From positions 1 through 37,962 of the forward strand of contig JAOASF010000116.1 of the NCBI GenBank assembly GCA_025210175.1: a stretch of 37,962 bases of DNA, read 5' to 3'. Source of the DNA: Crocinitomicaceae bacterium. GTDB lineage: Bacteria > Bacteroidota > Bacteroidia > Flavobacteriales_D > Crocinitomicaceae. The translations under genes and the position numbers were made by a program. The notes beneath the pieces are model-generated. The model worked only from the letters and a program-made list of their open reading frames with translations. It ran no database searches and was not told where the DNA came from. This document shows positions 1 through 8,388 of this stretch, piece after piece (positions within the stretch are counted from its first letter, which is position 1; each line of letters opens with the position of its first letter).

Positions 1-624
1 ACTAATTCTATACCTCAACCACTCTTTTATTTGGCAGGGTTAACGATATGGAATTATTATGCTGAATGTTTAAAAAAGACATCTGATACCTTCATTGAAA
101 ACCAACACATTTTTGGAAAAGTTTATTTCCCTCGAATAATTACTCCACTCTCAATAGTTATTTCAGCTTTGTTGAAATTCACTATCCAGTTCATACTTTT
201 CCTATTCGTTTACATTTATTATTGGTCACAAGACTACTCTGGAATTGATCCGAATAGGTATCTTTTGATATTTCCTATTTTGATAATTCTAACAGGTTTA
301 ATGTCCTTAAGTATTGGGATGATAATATCCTCCTTAACAACAAAATATAGGGATTTACGCTTTTTGATTCAATTTGGCATTCAGTTGTGGATGTACGCCA
401 GTCCGATTATCTATCCATTATCCACAGTTCAGGGGAAAATGAGAAATCTATTAATTCTAAACCCAATGACAGGAATAATTGAATCTTTCAAATTCGGTTT
501 TTTTGGTGAGGGTATTTTCTCATGGTCACTTTTGGCTTATAGCGCCCTATCAACTTTTGTGTTGCTTTTTGTAGCAACAATTATTTTCAATAAAACTGAG
601 CAAAACTTCATGGATACAGTATGA
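1..624 (+). CDS. wzm: Polysaccharide ABC transporter permease, Wzm-like (5' end missing)
   Basis: Inner-membrane permease that, with its ATPase partner, exports a finished lipid-linked polysaccharide to the periplasm. The frame is open to base 1 and reads PQPLFYLAGL then WNYYAECL, the conserved ABC-2 permease stretch before the first cytoplasmic loop. The true start therefore lies outside the window, and a TTG at 31 is only an internal codon. The motif KVYFPRIITPLS and about four to five hydrophobic segments follow, including the pair near bases 160-230 and 270-340 and the last one near 530-590. The stop overlaps the ATPase start by four bases (ATGA), so the two are translationally coupled. 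The family is clear; the exact substrate is not visible. Confidence 0.9.
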   Translation, partial: TNSIPQPLFYLAGLTIWNYYAECLKKTSDTFIENQHIFGKVYFPRIITPLSIVISALLKFTIQFILFLFVYIYYWSQDYSGIDPNRYLLIFPILIILTGLMSLSIGMIISSLTTKYRDLRFLIQFGIQLWMYASPIIYPLSTVQGKMRNLLILNPMTGIIESFKFGFFGEGIFSWSLLAYSALSTFVLLFVATIIFNKTEQNFMDTV

Positions 625-1919
625 GTGAATTGGTTCGCATACAAGTCAAAGGCTTGACTAAGCAATATCGCTTGGGAGAAGTTGGAACGGGTACATTATC
701 ACATGACTTGAATCGGTTTTGGCATAAATTACGTGGAAAAGAGGACCCTTATAGTATCGTAACCGAAAATAATGACCGAACCATTCAAACCCACTCAAAA
801 TACACTTGGGCACTGGACGATATTAATTTTGAAGTAAAAGAAGGGGAAGTGTTAGGTATTATAGGTAGAAACGGAGCGGGCAAATCGACACTTCTAAAAA
901 TTTTATCAAAAGTTACAGGACCCACGAGTGGAAACATCAAAATTAATGGTAGAATAGCATCCTTGCTAGAAGTTGGAACAGGCATGCACCCTGAGTTGAC
1001 TGGTAAAGAGAATGTTTACCTGAATGGTGCCATTTTGGGAATGACCAAGAAAGAAATTACTTCAAAATTTGATGAAATAGTTGAATTTTCAGGGATTGCC
1101 AAATATATTGACACACCATTAAAGCGCTATTCCTCTGGTATGCGCGTAAGACTCGGATTTGCCGTTGCTGCCTTTCTTGAACCAGAGATTTTAATAGTTG
1201 ACGAAGTTTTGGCAGTTGGGGATGCAGAATTTCAAAGAAAGGCCATAGGAAAAATGAAAGAAGTGAGCGGTGAAAGTGGTCGAACCGTATTGTTTGTGAG
1301 TCACAACATGGGGGCCATTCGAAATCTATGCGATAGAAGTGTGCTAATGGAAAATGGCAAAATCACCTTCATCGGACCTACTGAAGACGCTATTTCAAAA
1401 TACTTAAATCTCAATGCTCAAAATCAGGAAACGAACTTATTAAAAGTTACAAATAGAATTGGAAATGGTAAACTTCAGTTTTCAGGAATTCGCCTCCAAG
1501 ACAAAGAAGAAAATTTAAAATCTGAGATTTTTACCGGTGATTTTTTAAGAATTGCAATTGACTTTGTCAAGAACAAAGAATTAGATACAAGCAGCATAAT
1601 TCTAGCTATTAACCTGAGAAATGCATTTGATGAAAACATATTATTCTATGTAAGTGATGAAATGGGGGTTAAATTCAAATGCATAAATGGAAAGAAGGGA
1701 ACATTTGTTCTTGAATTCCCAAGCCTTATGTTGAGGCCAGGAAGATATAACATTCGATTGTTGGCCATGGAAAACGATACCGCTTTTGAAAATTTTCTTG
1801 ATAATATTGACAATGCCAAATCTATCGAAGTACTCCCTACTGACTTTTACCATTCGGGTAAAATACTCCGAGAAGAAACCTGTGCTCATTTGGATGCCAA
1901 ACTGTTTATAATAGAATGA
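621..1919 (+). CDS. wzt: Polysaccharide ABC transporter ATP-binding protein, Wzt-like, with C-terminal domain
   Basis: Cytoplasmic ATPase that powers the Wzm permease. The Walker A motif GRNGAGKST is at residues 82-90, the signature SSGMR at 171-175, Walker B LIVDE at 191-195 and the H-loop histidine at 228. After the nucleotide-binding domain (to about residue 260) there is an extra domain of roughly 165 residues, as in Wzt proteins whose C-terminal domain binds the modified non-reducing end of the chain before export. That makes a terminal modification (methyl or sulfate, both encoded nearby) plausible, but this is inference. At 432 residues it matches two-domain Wzt proteins. The gene overlaps its neighbours by four bases on both sides. 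Confidence 0.92.
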   Translation: MSELVRIQVKGLTKQYRLGEVGTGTLSHDLNRFWHKLRGKEDPYSIVTENNDRTIQTHSKYTWALDDINFEVKEGEVLGIIGRNGAGKSTLLKILSKVTGPTSGNIKINGRIASLLEVGTGMHPELTGKENVYLNGAILGMTKKEITSKFDEIVEFSGIAKYIDTPLKRYSSGMRVRLGFAVAAFLEPEILIVDEVLAVGDAEFQRKAIGKMKEVSGESGRTVLFVSHNMGAIRNLCDRSVLMENGKITFIGPTEDAISKYLNLNAQNQETNLLKVTNRIGNGKLQFSGIRLQDKEENLKSEIFTGDFLRIAIDFVKNKELDTSSIILAINLRNAFDENILFYVSDEMGVKFKCINGKKGTFVLEFPSLMLRPGRYNIRLLAMENDTAFENFLDNIDNAKSIEVLPTDFYHSGKILREETCAHLDAKLFIIE

Positions 1920-2992
1920 AAATACCCGTTACAAAATCATTCATTCCTCCCATTGAGGAATATACAAAACAGGTGAACCGTGCCTTTAACAATGGTTGGC
2001 TGACAAATCGTGGAGAACTAGTTTTGGAGTTGGAAAGCAAACTGAAGAAACACCTGTGTGTCAATCAAATCTTGCTAACCAACAACGGCACTATTCCCAT
2101 ACAAATTGCTCTCAAACTATTAGGTAAAAGCGGTGAAATAATAACAACTCCCTTCAGTTATGTGGCTACGTGTTCCTCTATTGTTTGGGAGAATTGTACA
2201 CCAGTCTTTGTAGATATCGACCCAGTTCATTGGACAATAGATCCAAACAAGATAGAAGACGCTATTACTGATAAAACGACCACAATATTAGCTACACATG
2301 TTTTTGGAAATCCTTGTGATGTAGAGACCATTGATGTCATCGCTAAAAAACATGGACTTTCAGTAATATATGATGGTGCACATACCTTCGGTGTTGAATT
2401 TAAAGGAAAATCGATTTTTGAATACGGTGATATAAGTACTTGTAGTTTTCATGCAACCAAAATTTTTCATACAGGAGAAGGAGGAGCAATATTCTCCACT
2501 AATCCTTCATTAAAGGACCAAATTTTTTATAGTCATAACTTCGGCCATAATGGACCTCTTGAATTTCATGGCTTGGGAATAAATGCCAAAATTTCCGAAC
2601 TACAAGCAGCAATGGGGCTTTGTGTTCTCCCATATATGGACAAAATAATAAATGAAAGGAAAGCTATTGTTGAGCAATATATCAACTTGCTGAACGTCAC
2701 AAAACTGCAGCTAATCGAGGTTAGAGAATATACCAAATGGAATTATAGTTATTTCCCCGTAATATTTTCATCCTCCAAGATCAGGGAAAAAGTAGAACTG
2801 ATATTGCTAGAAAATCAGATTTACCCAAGGAGATATTTCTATCCTTCGCTTAACTTATTACCCTATGTTTCTAATACCCCAATGCCTTTGTCTGAATCCT
2901 TAGCGGCAAGAGTTTTGTGTCTCCCATTGTATGTAGGAATTACTCAAAAAGAAATTAAATTAATCTGTGATTTAATCAACCAAGAATTATGA
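1916..2992 (+). CDS. DegT/DnrJ/EryC1/StrS sugar aminotransferase (VioA/WecE-like)
   Basis: PLP-dependent aminotransferase acting on a nucleotide-linked 4-keto-6-deoxysugar. The PLP lysine is K182 in SFHATKIFHTGEGGA, with the cofactor-stacking aspartate in YDGAH (D153) and the substrate loop around WLTNRGELV near residue 28. The opening IPVTKSFIPPIEEY and the overall motif pattern resemble VioA (dTDP-Qui4N) and WecE/FdtB (dTDP-Fuc4N) better than GlmS-like or GDP-perosamine enzymes. That sub-assignment is from memory of the family, not an alignment. The 358-residue length is normal. It overlaps the previous and next genes by four bases and is followed by an acyltransferase and a GT56-like transferase, which supports a 4-amino-4,6-dideoxyhexose product. 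Confidence 0.85.
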   Translation: MKIPVTKSFIPPIEEYTKQVNRAFNNGWLTNRGELVLELESKLKKHLCVNQILLTNNGTIPIQIALKLLGKSGEIITTPFSYVATCSSIVWENCTPVFVDIDPVHWTIDPNKIEDAITDKTTTILATHVFGNPCDVETIDVIAKKHGLSVIYDGAHTFGVEFKGKSIFEYGDISTCSFHATKIFHTGEGGAIFSTNPSLKDQIFYSHNFGHNGPLEFHGLGINAKISELQAAMGLCVLPYMDKIINERKAIVEQYINLLNVTKLQLIEVREYTKWNYSYFPVIFSSSKIREKVELILLENQIYPRRYFYPSLNLLPYVSNTPMPLSESLAARVLCLPLYVGITQKEIKLICDLINQEL

Positions 2993-3621
2993 TAATCATT
3001 GGAGCTGGCGGTTTTGCTATCGAGCTATTGGAAGCCCTGAATCAACAGAATAAAACGGCCAATCTGGCATTTTATGACGGTACAGAAAAACCTTTACACG
3101 AGAAACTGTATGGCGAATTCCCTGTACTACGCTCGGATCAAGAGGTCATAGCTCATTTCAAACAACACGGTAAAAACTTTTCTCTTGGTATAGGCAACCC
3201 GATTACTAGAGAAGCTCTTTCCAATAAGTTCACCAAACTAGGTGGGATTTTAGCGACTGTGATCAGTCCTTTTGCCAAAGTAGGATCATTTGGAACGAAA
3301 ATAGGAATTGGCTCTTGTATAATGACAGGAACAATCATAACCAATAATATTACAATTGGGAAGGGGTGCTTGATTAACTTGAATTGCACCATTGGACATG
3401 ATTCAAATGTTGGTGACTACTGTGAACTTTCTCCTGGAACTCATGTTTCAGGTAAAGTTTCCATTGGCGAGCAAACCGTGATTGGAACTGGAGCTGTCAT
3501 ATTGCCCGGAATCACAATTGGCAAAAATTGCGTCATTGGAGCTGGTTCTGTCGTTACAAAGAACATACCTGATTCATCAGTAGCAGTGGGTGTTCCCGCA
3601 AAAATAATTGCACGAAACTAG
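2989..3621 (+). CDS. NeuD/PglD-like sugar O/N-acyltransferase (left-handed beta-helix)
   Basis: Probable acetyl-CoA-dependent N-acetyltransferase for the amino sugar made by the preceding aminotransferase. The N-terminus (MIIIGAGGFAIELLE) is the small Rossmann-like nucleotide-sugar binding domain of PglD/NeuD proteins. Hexapeptide repeats run from about residue 95 to 195. The catalytic-base candidate is H137 in CTIGHDSNVGDY, matching the PglD active-site histidine by context. The protein ends with GVPAKII, the usual close of these enzymes. The length of 210 residues is typical. It overlaps the aminotransferase by four bases and lies four bases before the next gene. O-acetylation of another sugar cannot be excluded. 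Confidence 0.85.
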   Translation: MIIIGAGGFAIELLEALNQQNKTANLAFYDGTEKPLHEKLYGEFPVLRSDQEVIAHFKQHGKNFSLGIGNPITREALSNKFTKLGGILATVISPFAKVGSFGTKIGIGSCIMTGTIITNNITIGKGCLINLNCTIGHDSNVGDYCELSPGTHVSGKVSIGEQTVIGTGAVILPGITIGKNCVIGAGSVVTKNIPDSSVAVGVPAKIIARN

Positions 3622-3624
3622 CTC

Positions 3625-4833
3625 ATGATTTATCACTTTTTTATAGATGAAAAGTTCGTTGATGATTTTATTTCAGACGCCCGAAAAGTCTCGGAAAATC
3701 AAAAGTTTATCGTAACAAGCTCAGCGCCACTTAAGTTTGTTCATGAAGCGAATATATTACATTTTGAATACCACAGTGCTGAACTCAAAAAATTAGCTCA
3801 AGGTATTAAAGAGAGTGATCGAGTTTGTATCCATTGGTATTCTCCAAAGTTAAAATCAACACTTGAACTCATTCCTTCCAAAACTGAGATTTTTCTTATG
3901 TTTTGGGGCGCCGACTTTCTTCAAAACAGACATCCTCCTGGAAAGAATGATCAACTTGAAAAATTCAATTTTGATGAATTGACGTTAAAATACATTCGAG
4001 AAAAACAACAATTAAACTTTCATAAAAAAACCTCTAGCTTTACTTCAGCAAACAAATTTTCTGTTTTCAAAAACGCCCTTTCTATTGTTAAGCAATACCG
4101 CTATAAAAAAAAATGGGAGAACGGTGAAGATTTCAAAAAGGATTGGAATGAAAAGCGAAAATTTCTTTTGAGAATAAAGGCCATTTGCCATTGGAATCCC
4201 TACGATATTGAATTTTTGGAGGACTATTATCAGGTAAAATTAAACCAATGCTTTTTTGTATACAGTGTCGGTGCAAATGACTTGTATCAGACGAATTTCG
4301 TCCAAGATAAAACAGTACTATGGCTGGGAAACTCGGACACTCCAACGAACAATCATTTAGATGCTTTTGAGAGTTTAAAAAAATTCAAAAATCAAAAGAT
4401 TGAGATTATTTGCCCCTTGAATTACGGCGATAAGAAATACGGTGACCTGGTTGAAAGGAAAGGACAAGAAATTTTTGGTGATAAGTTTATTGCGTTAAGA
4501 AACTATTTGGATAGAGACTCCTATTACAACTTGATGAATAGGGTGAGTATAGCCCTAATGTTTCATAATAGAGGGCAAGCAGGAGGAAACATTGTTGCTT
4601 TTATTAAAAAAGGAGTAAAAATTTATTTGAAAGATCAATCTAGTATTTCACGTTTTTTGCAATATCAAGGGATAGAAGTGCATTCTGCTAATAGAATCAA
4701 AGATTTAAATTTCGATGAATTCTCCAGTCCCTTAAATGAAAAAACCATTCAGAGAAACATTGACATAATTAATGACTGCCTAACCAACGAAGAAAAAAGA
4801 ATTCAAGCTCTAGAAAAGCTGTTAAAAACCTAA
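3625..4833 (+). CDS. GT56-like 4-acetamido-4,6-dideoxyhexose transferase (WecF-like)
   Basis: Predicted cytoplasmic glycosyltransferase related to WecF, which adds Fuc4NAc in enterobacterial common antigen synthesis. Visible family features are FWGAD near residue 95, LGNSDTPTNNHLDAF near 234-248, YGDKKYGDLV near 267-276, and the segment RGQAGGNIVAFIKKGVKIYL near 313-332 that parallels the WecF nucleotide-sugar region. At 402 residues it is somewhat longer than WecF (about 360), with a lysine-rich insert near residues 130-190. Its place right after an aminotransferase and acetyltransferase fits use of the sugar they make. No membrane segment is seen. Confidence 0.75.
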   Translation: MIYHFFIDEKFVDDFISDARKVSENQKFIVTSSAPLKFVHEANILHFEYHSAELKKLAQGIKESDRVCIHWYSPKLKSTLELIPSKTEIFLMFWGADFLQNRHPPGKNDQLEKFNFDELTLKYIREKQQLNFHKKTSSFTSANKFSVFKNALSIVKQYRYKKKWENGEDFKKDWNEKRKFLLRIKAICHWNPYDIEFLEDYYQVKLNQCFFVYSVGANDLYQTNFVQDKTVLWLGNSDTPTNNHLDAFESLKKFKNQKIEIICPLNYGDKKYGDLVERKGQEIFGDKFIALRNYLDRDSYYNLMNRVSIALMFHNRGQAGGNIVAFIKKGVKIYLKDQSSISRFLQYQGIEVHSANRIKDLNFDEFSSPLNEKTIQRNIDIINDCLTNEEKRIQALEKLLKT

Positions 4834-4974
4834 TAAATCCTTACCCGAATGAAACTAATGATGGATGTCGAATAAATTCAGTTATTTAGAATCGTGTTTA
4901 TTAAATTTATCCGATACCTTTAAAAATGAAATCCGTTTGCTTTAGTGAAGTCTTATGACTTTAATCTACACGAT

Positions 4975-5922
4975 ATGTCAAAATTAATCATTCAAATTCC
5001 TTGTTTAAACGAGGAAGAAACGTTGCCCATTTCCATCAATGCCCTCCCAAAAAGTATTCCAGGTATTGACGTCATTGAGACAATGATTATCAATGACGGA
5101 AGCACCGATAAAACGGCTGAAATTGCGAGAAAACTAGGTGTCAATCACATCGTCAATTTACCGACAAACAAAGGTTTGGCTAATGCCTTTAATGTTGGAT
5201 TGGCAAAGGCTTTGGAGTTAGGGGCAGATTTTCTAGTTAATACAGATGCTGATAATCAGTACAATGCCGACGATATCCAGTTACTTTTGGAACCGCTCAT
5301 AGCACAGAAAGCAGACATGGTGGTTGGAGAGAGACCCATACAAGAAATCGAGTCATTTTCTACCGTTAAGAAAAATCTTCAAGTTTTAGGGTCAAAATTT
5401 ATTCGCCTTCTATCAAAGTGTGACGTTAAAGATACACCAAGTGGATTCCGAGGACTGAACAGAAAGGCAATGGCCAGTATTAATGTCTTTAACCCTTACA
5501 CCTATACACATGAATCATTAATTGCTGCGCACGAAAATAATTTAACGGTGATAGGTATACCTATCCGTGTAAACAAAACCGTGCTCCGTGAAAGTAGATT
5601 GATGAAAAGCATGTTTGGATACATTGTAAAAAGTGGATTAACCATGTTGCGTTTTTATATCATCTACAACCCTTACAAAATCCTTTTGACCCTATCTGGG
5701 CTAACGACCTTGACCGGAATAGGTTTACTAATTAGGTTTTTGGTTTTTTACCTCAATGGAAATGGAGATGGCTGGATTCAGTCACTTATTATCGGTTGTA
5801 CCTTAATCATCATAGGTGTTTTATCTCTTTTGATTGCCATTGTAAGCGATATTCAAAGCATTAATCGAAAATTATTACAGAAAATATTATTCGAAATAAA
5901 AAACGAAAAAAAGAATGGATAA
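4975..5922 (+). CDS. GT2 family glycosyltransferase with C-terminal membrane segments (DPM1/GtrB type)
   Basis: Glycosyltransferase of the polyprenyl-phosphate sugar synthase type. The GT-A fold starts immediately (KLIIQIPCLNEEETL), with INDGSTDKT near residue 38 and the metal-binding TDADNQY near residue 88-94. Two hydrophobic helices close the protein (about residues 235-260 and 265-290), followed by a basic tail. I chose the ATG at 4975 because the GT2 strand begins right after it; an upstream GTG at 4945 would add ten residues with no family match. The 141 bases before it are the largest gap in the early part of the cluster and hold no clear promoter. The 3' end overlaps the methyltransferase by eight bases. 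Confidence 0.85.
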   Translation: MSKLIIQIPCLNEEETLPISINALPKSIPGIDVIETMIINDGSTDKTAEIARKLGVNHIVNLPTNKGLANAFNVGLAKALELGADFLVNTDADNQYNADDIQLLLEPLIAQKADMVVGERPIQEIESFSTVKKNLQVLGSKFIRLLSKCDVKDTPSGFRGLNRKAMASINVFNPYTYTHESLIAAHENNLTVIGIPIRVNKTVLRESRLMKSMFGYIVKSGLTMLRFYIIYNPYKILLTLSGLTTLTGIGLLIRFLVFYLNGNGDGWIQSLIIGCTLIIIGVLSLLIAIVSDIQSINRKLLQKILFEIKNEKKNG

Positions 5923-6514
5923 AGGTCAAGCAGCGGGTGGATTTTTTTCACCTTTCTTGGAACGTCAACGAATTCAAAAAGTGTCGAAATTTATCAAAAC
6001 CGATTCCACAATATTGGATATTGGTTGTGGTAGAGCAAAATTATTGACTGATTTATTAGCTCAAGGTAAAATTGTTTCCTATACAGGAATAGATATTCTC
6101 AATTCAATACTCGAAGCAAACCGTTCTTCTTTTCCGAATCATTCTTTTTACAATTCAAATGTGAACTCCGAACAATTGCCTTTGGAGTTAAAAGACAAGT
6201 ATGACTATATCACGCTAATCGCCCTAATTGAGCATATTGAAAATGCAGAACAATTGCTAAAACACCTCAGTGAGAAACTTAACAATAATGGGGCTATAAT
6301 TATCACCACTCCACGTAGAGGCTTTGAATGGGTTCATAATTTAGGGGCGAAAATTGGTTTATTCAATCAAGATGCCGCTGAGGAACACAATGAGGTCTTT
6401 CCGAATAAGAAATCCATCGCACAACTCGCATCAAGATCTGGATTAAAACTGGTCACCTTTCGTTATTTTTTAGGTGGAGCAAATCAATTTGCGGTATTAA
6501 AAAAAGAAGAATAA
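5915..6514 (+). CDS. Class I SAM-dependent methyltransferase
   Basis: Small methyltransferase (199 residues). Motif I is ILDIGCGRAKLL near residues 33-44, and the acidic residue after strand 2 is in YTGIDIL near 60-66. The segment YDYITLIALIEHIENA near 97-112 is the usual motif II/post-II region of Methyltransf_11/UbiE-like proteins. The substrate is unknown; in this cluster it could methylate a sugar or a polysaccharide end. It overlaps the GT2 gene upstream by eight bases and is one base from the asparagine synthase gene downstream, so all three are probably cotranscribed. Confidence 0.8.
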   Translation: MDKGQAAGGFFSPFLERQRIQKVSKFIKTDSTILDIGCGRAKLLTDLLAQGKIVSYTGIDILNSILEANRSSFPNHSFYNSNVNSEQLPLELKDKYDYITLIALIEHIENAEQLLKHLSEKLNNNGAIIITTPRRGFEWVHNLGAKIGLFNQDAAEEHNEVFPNKKSIAQLASRSGLKLVTFRYFLGGANQFAVLKKEE

Positions 6515-6515
6515 A

Positions 6516-8387
6516 GTGTGTGGAATTACCGGGCAAATTAGCTTCAATGAGAAAGTTGTACAACGCAATTTCATAGAACAGTGTTGTGAAACAATAAAAC
6601 ACCGTGGCCCAGATCACACAGGAATTTATGTTGAAGACCATGTGGGGCTGGGGATGACACGTCTCTCTATTATCGATTTACAAAATGGAAATCAGCCGTT
6701 TTTCTCCGAGAATGGTGAGGTTGTCCTTGTATTCAATGGTGAGATCTATAATTTCAAAGAGTTGAGGTCAGAACTAAATGCCGACTTTCATTTTTCAACC
6801 ACTTCTGATACAGAAGTCATCTTGAACGGTTACTTAAAATGGGGCAAGGAGATTTTCAATAAATTAAACGGAATGTTTGCCATAGCCATTTGGGATAAAC
6901 GATCCAATAAATTGATCCTAGCACGCGACCCAATTGGCATTAAACCTCTTTACTATTCTATAACAGAAAATACTTTAATCTTTTCCTCTGAAACAAAGAC
7001 CTTTCCCATGCTTGGCATCGCTAATGAGATTTCGAGTTTGGGCTTAAGTCAATACCTCTTTTCAAGCTACACTTTTCACCCGAATACATCCATTAAAGGC
7101 GTGCAACAGCTAGTTCAAGGAAATCTTTTAGAAGTTAGCCTGAGCGGAATAGTTAAAATCGATTCCTTCGCTCCAACAATCTGCCAAAAGAAGGTGATCA
7201 ACAAGACGGATACTTTCCAACTTGATGACTTAATTAAAAGCTTAGATGAAAGTGTCGCTCGTCAAACAGTAAGTGATGTTCCCTTCGGATTATTATTGTC
7301 CGCAGGTGTGGATTCAATGCATTTATTGTATTCGTTAATTGAAAACAATCTTGCCGACAATTTGCAAACATTTACTGCAAGTTTCGATAACCCTTCTTTT
7401 TCAGAAGACAAGCTTGTAAGGGAGATTACCAATAAACTTGGCATTAAAAACGAAACAATTGAAATTACTTCAAGAACTGTAATTGAAGACTTTGAGAAGG
7501 CATGTTTGACTTTCGACAATCTTGAGTTTTTACCGACTTGCATGTCCATTTATCATGTTTCCAAAATTGCCTCACGGGAGCACAAAGTTGTATTGGCAGG
7601 AAATGGTGGAGATGAATTATTTTACGGTTACCCTACCCATAAAGCCTCTAAGATTCATCAACAATACAACCTATTCACCAAACACTCTGGTCAATTCAAG
7701 TTTTTGGAAAGAATTTTACCCAATCAAAATAACTATTTGGGTTTGAAGGAAAAAGTCCATCGATTCATTGAAGTGTCACAATACAGTCCAGAACTGGCCC
7801 ATACACTTTGGCGATTTATTTTTTCAAGAGATGAGTATGAAAGCATACTGTTAAAGGATCGATTTACCCTTGAAGAAATCATGCATGATCAAACCCGATA
7901 TTTTGATCAAGCGAAAAATCTGTATTTAAATAGCGAAGAAAGTTTGTCTTTTGTTGACCTAAACACCTGGTTGGTTGATTGTTCACTAATGATGTGGGAC
8001 AAGGCAGGTATGAACTCTTCATTGGAAATCAGAGTGCCTCTGCTCGATTTAGAATTTGTTGATTTTGTGCAGCAGATTGACTCCAATTTGAAAACATATA
8101 AAATTGGCTCAAAACACCTTTTTCGAGAGATTGGTAAAAAACGTTTTGCACCAGAAATAATCAATAAGCCCAAGCAAGGGTTTCAGGCACCTGTTCACAA
8201 CTGGATTTCAGAACAGAGCAACTTCTTTAAGGATTACACCTATTCCCTACCGGGTGACATATTCAATAAGAAGTCCATCGATAAGTTATGGTCTGAAAGC
8301 AAAGACGGAATCGCTACTAGCTCATTAAAATTATGGCAGCTGTCCTGTTTGGCAGGATGGAGTAAAGGATTAAATATTAAGTTTTAA
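6516..8387 (+). CDS. asnB: AsnB-type glutamine-dependent amidotransferase (asparagine synthase family), first copy
   Basis: Two-domain enzyme. The N-terminal Ntn glutaminase starts MCGITGQ, so Cys2 is the nucleophile and the GTG at 6516 must be the start. R49, NGE at 74-76 and D98 match the glutamine-binding residues. The synthase domain has the PP-loop at 262-267, but it reads SAGVDS rather than the usual SGGxDS. Later motifs include AGNGGDELFYGY, AGMNSSLEIRVPLLD and KPKQGFQAPVHNW. At 623 residues the length is normal. In polysaccharide clusters such proteins are thought to amidate uronic acids or amino-acid substituents rather than make free asparagine; that role is inference. It starts one base after the methyltransferase stop. 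Confidence 0.88.
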   Translation: MCGITGQISFNEKVVQRNFIEQCCETIKHRGPDHTGIYVEDHVGLGMTRLSIIDLQNGNQPFFSENGEVVLVFNGEIYNFKELRSELNADFHFSTTSDTEVILNGYLKWGKEIFNKLNGMFAIAIWDKRSNKLILARDPIGIKPLYYSITENTLIFSSETKTFPMLGIANEISSLGLSQYLFSSYTFHPNTSIKGVQQLVQGNLLEVSLSGIVKIDSFAPTICQKKVINKTDTFQLDDLIKSLDESVARQTVSDVPFGLLLSAGVDSMHLLYSLIENNLADNLQTFTASFDNPSFSEDKLVREITNKLGIKNETIEITSRTVIEDFEKACLTFDNLEFLPTCMSIYHVSKIASREHKVVLAGNGGDELFYGYPTHKASKIHQQYNLFTKHSGQFKFLERILPNQNNYLGLKEKVHRFIEVSQYSPELAHTLWRFIFSRDEYESILLKDRFTLEEIMHDQTRYFDQAKNLYLNSEESLSFVDLNTWLVDCSLMMWDKAGMNSSLEIRVPLLDLEFVDFVQQIDSNLKTYKIGSKHLFREIGKKRFAPEIINKPKQGFQAPVHNWISEQSNFFKDYTYSLPGDIFNKKSIDKLWSESKDGIATSSLKLWQLSCLAGWSKGLNIKF

Positions 8388-8388
8388 T

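Noticed and set aside
4834..4974. Internal promoter in the gap before the GT2 gene
   Set aside because: TACCTTTA at 4915 resembles a -7 element, but no TTG lies at a suitable distance upstream, so support is too weak to list.
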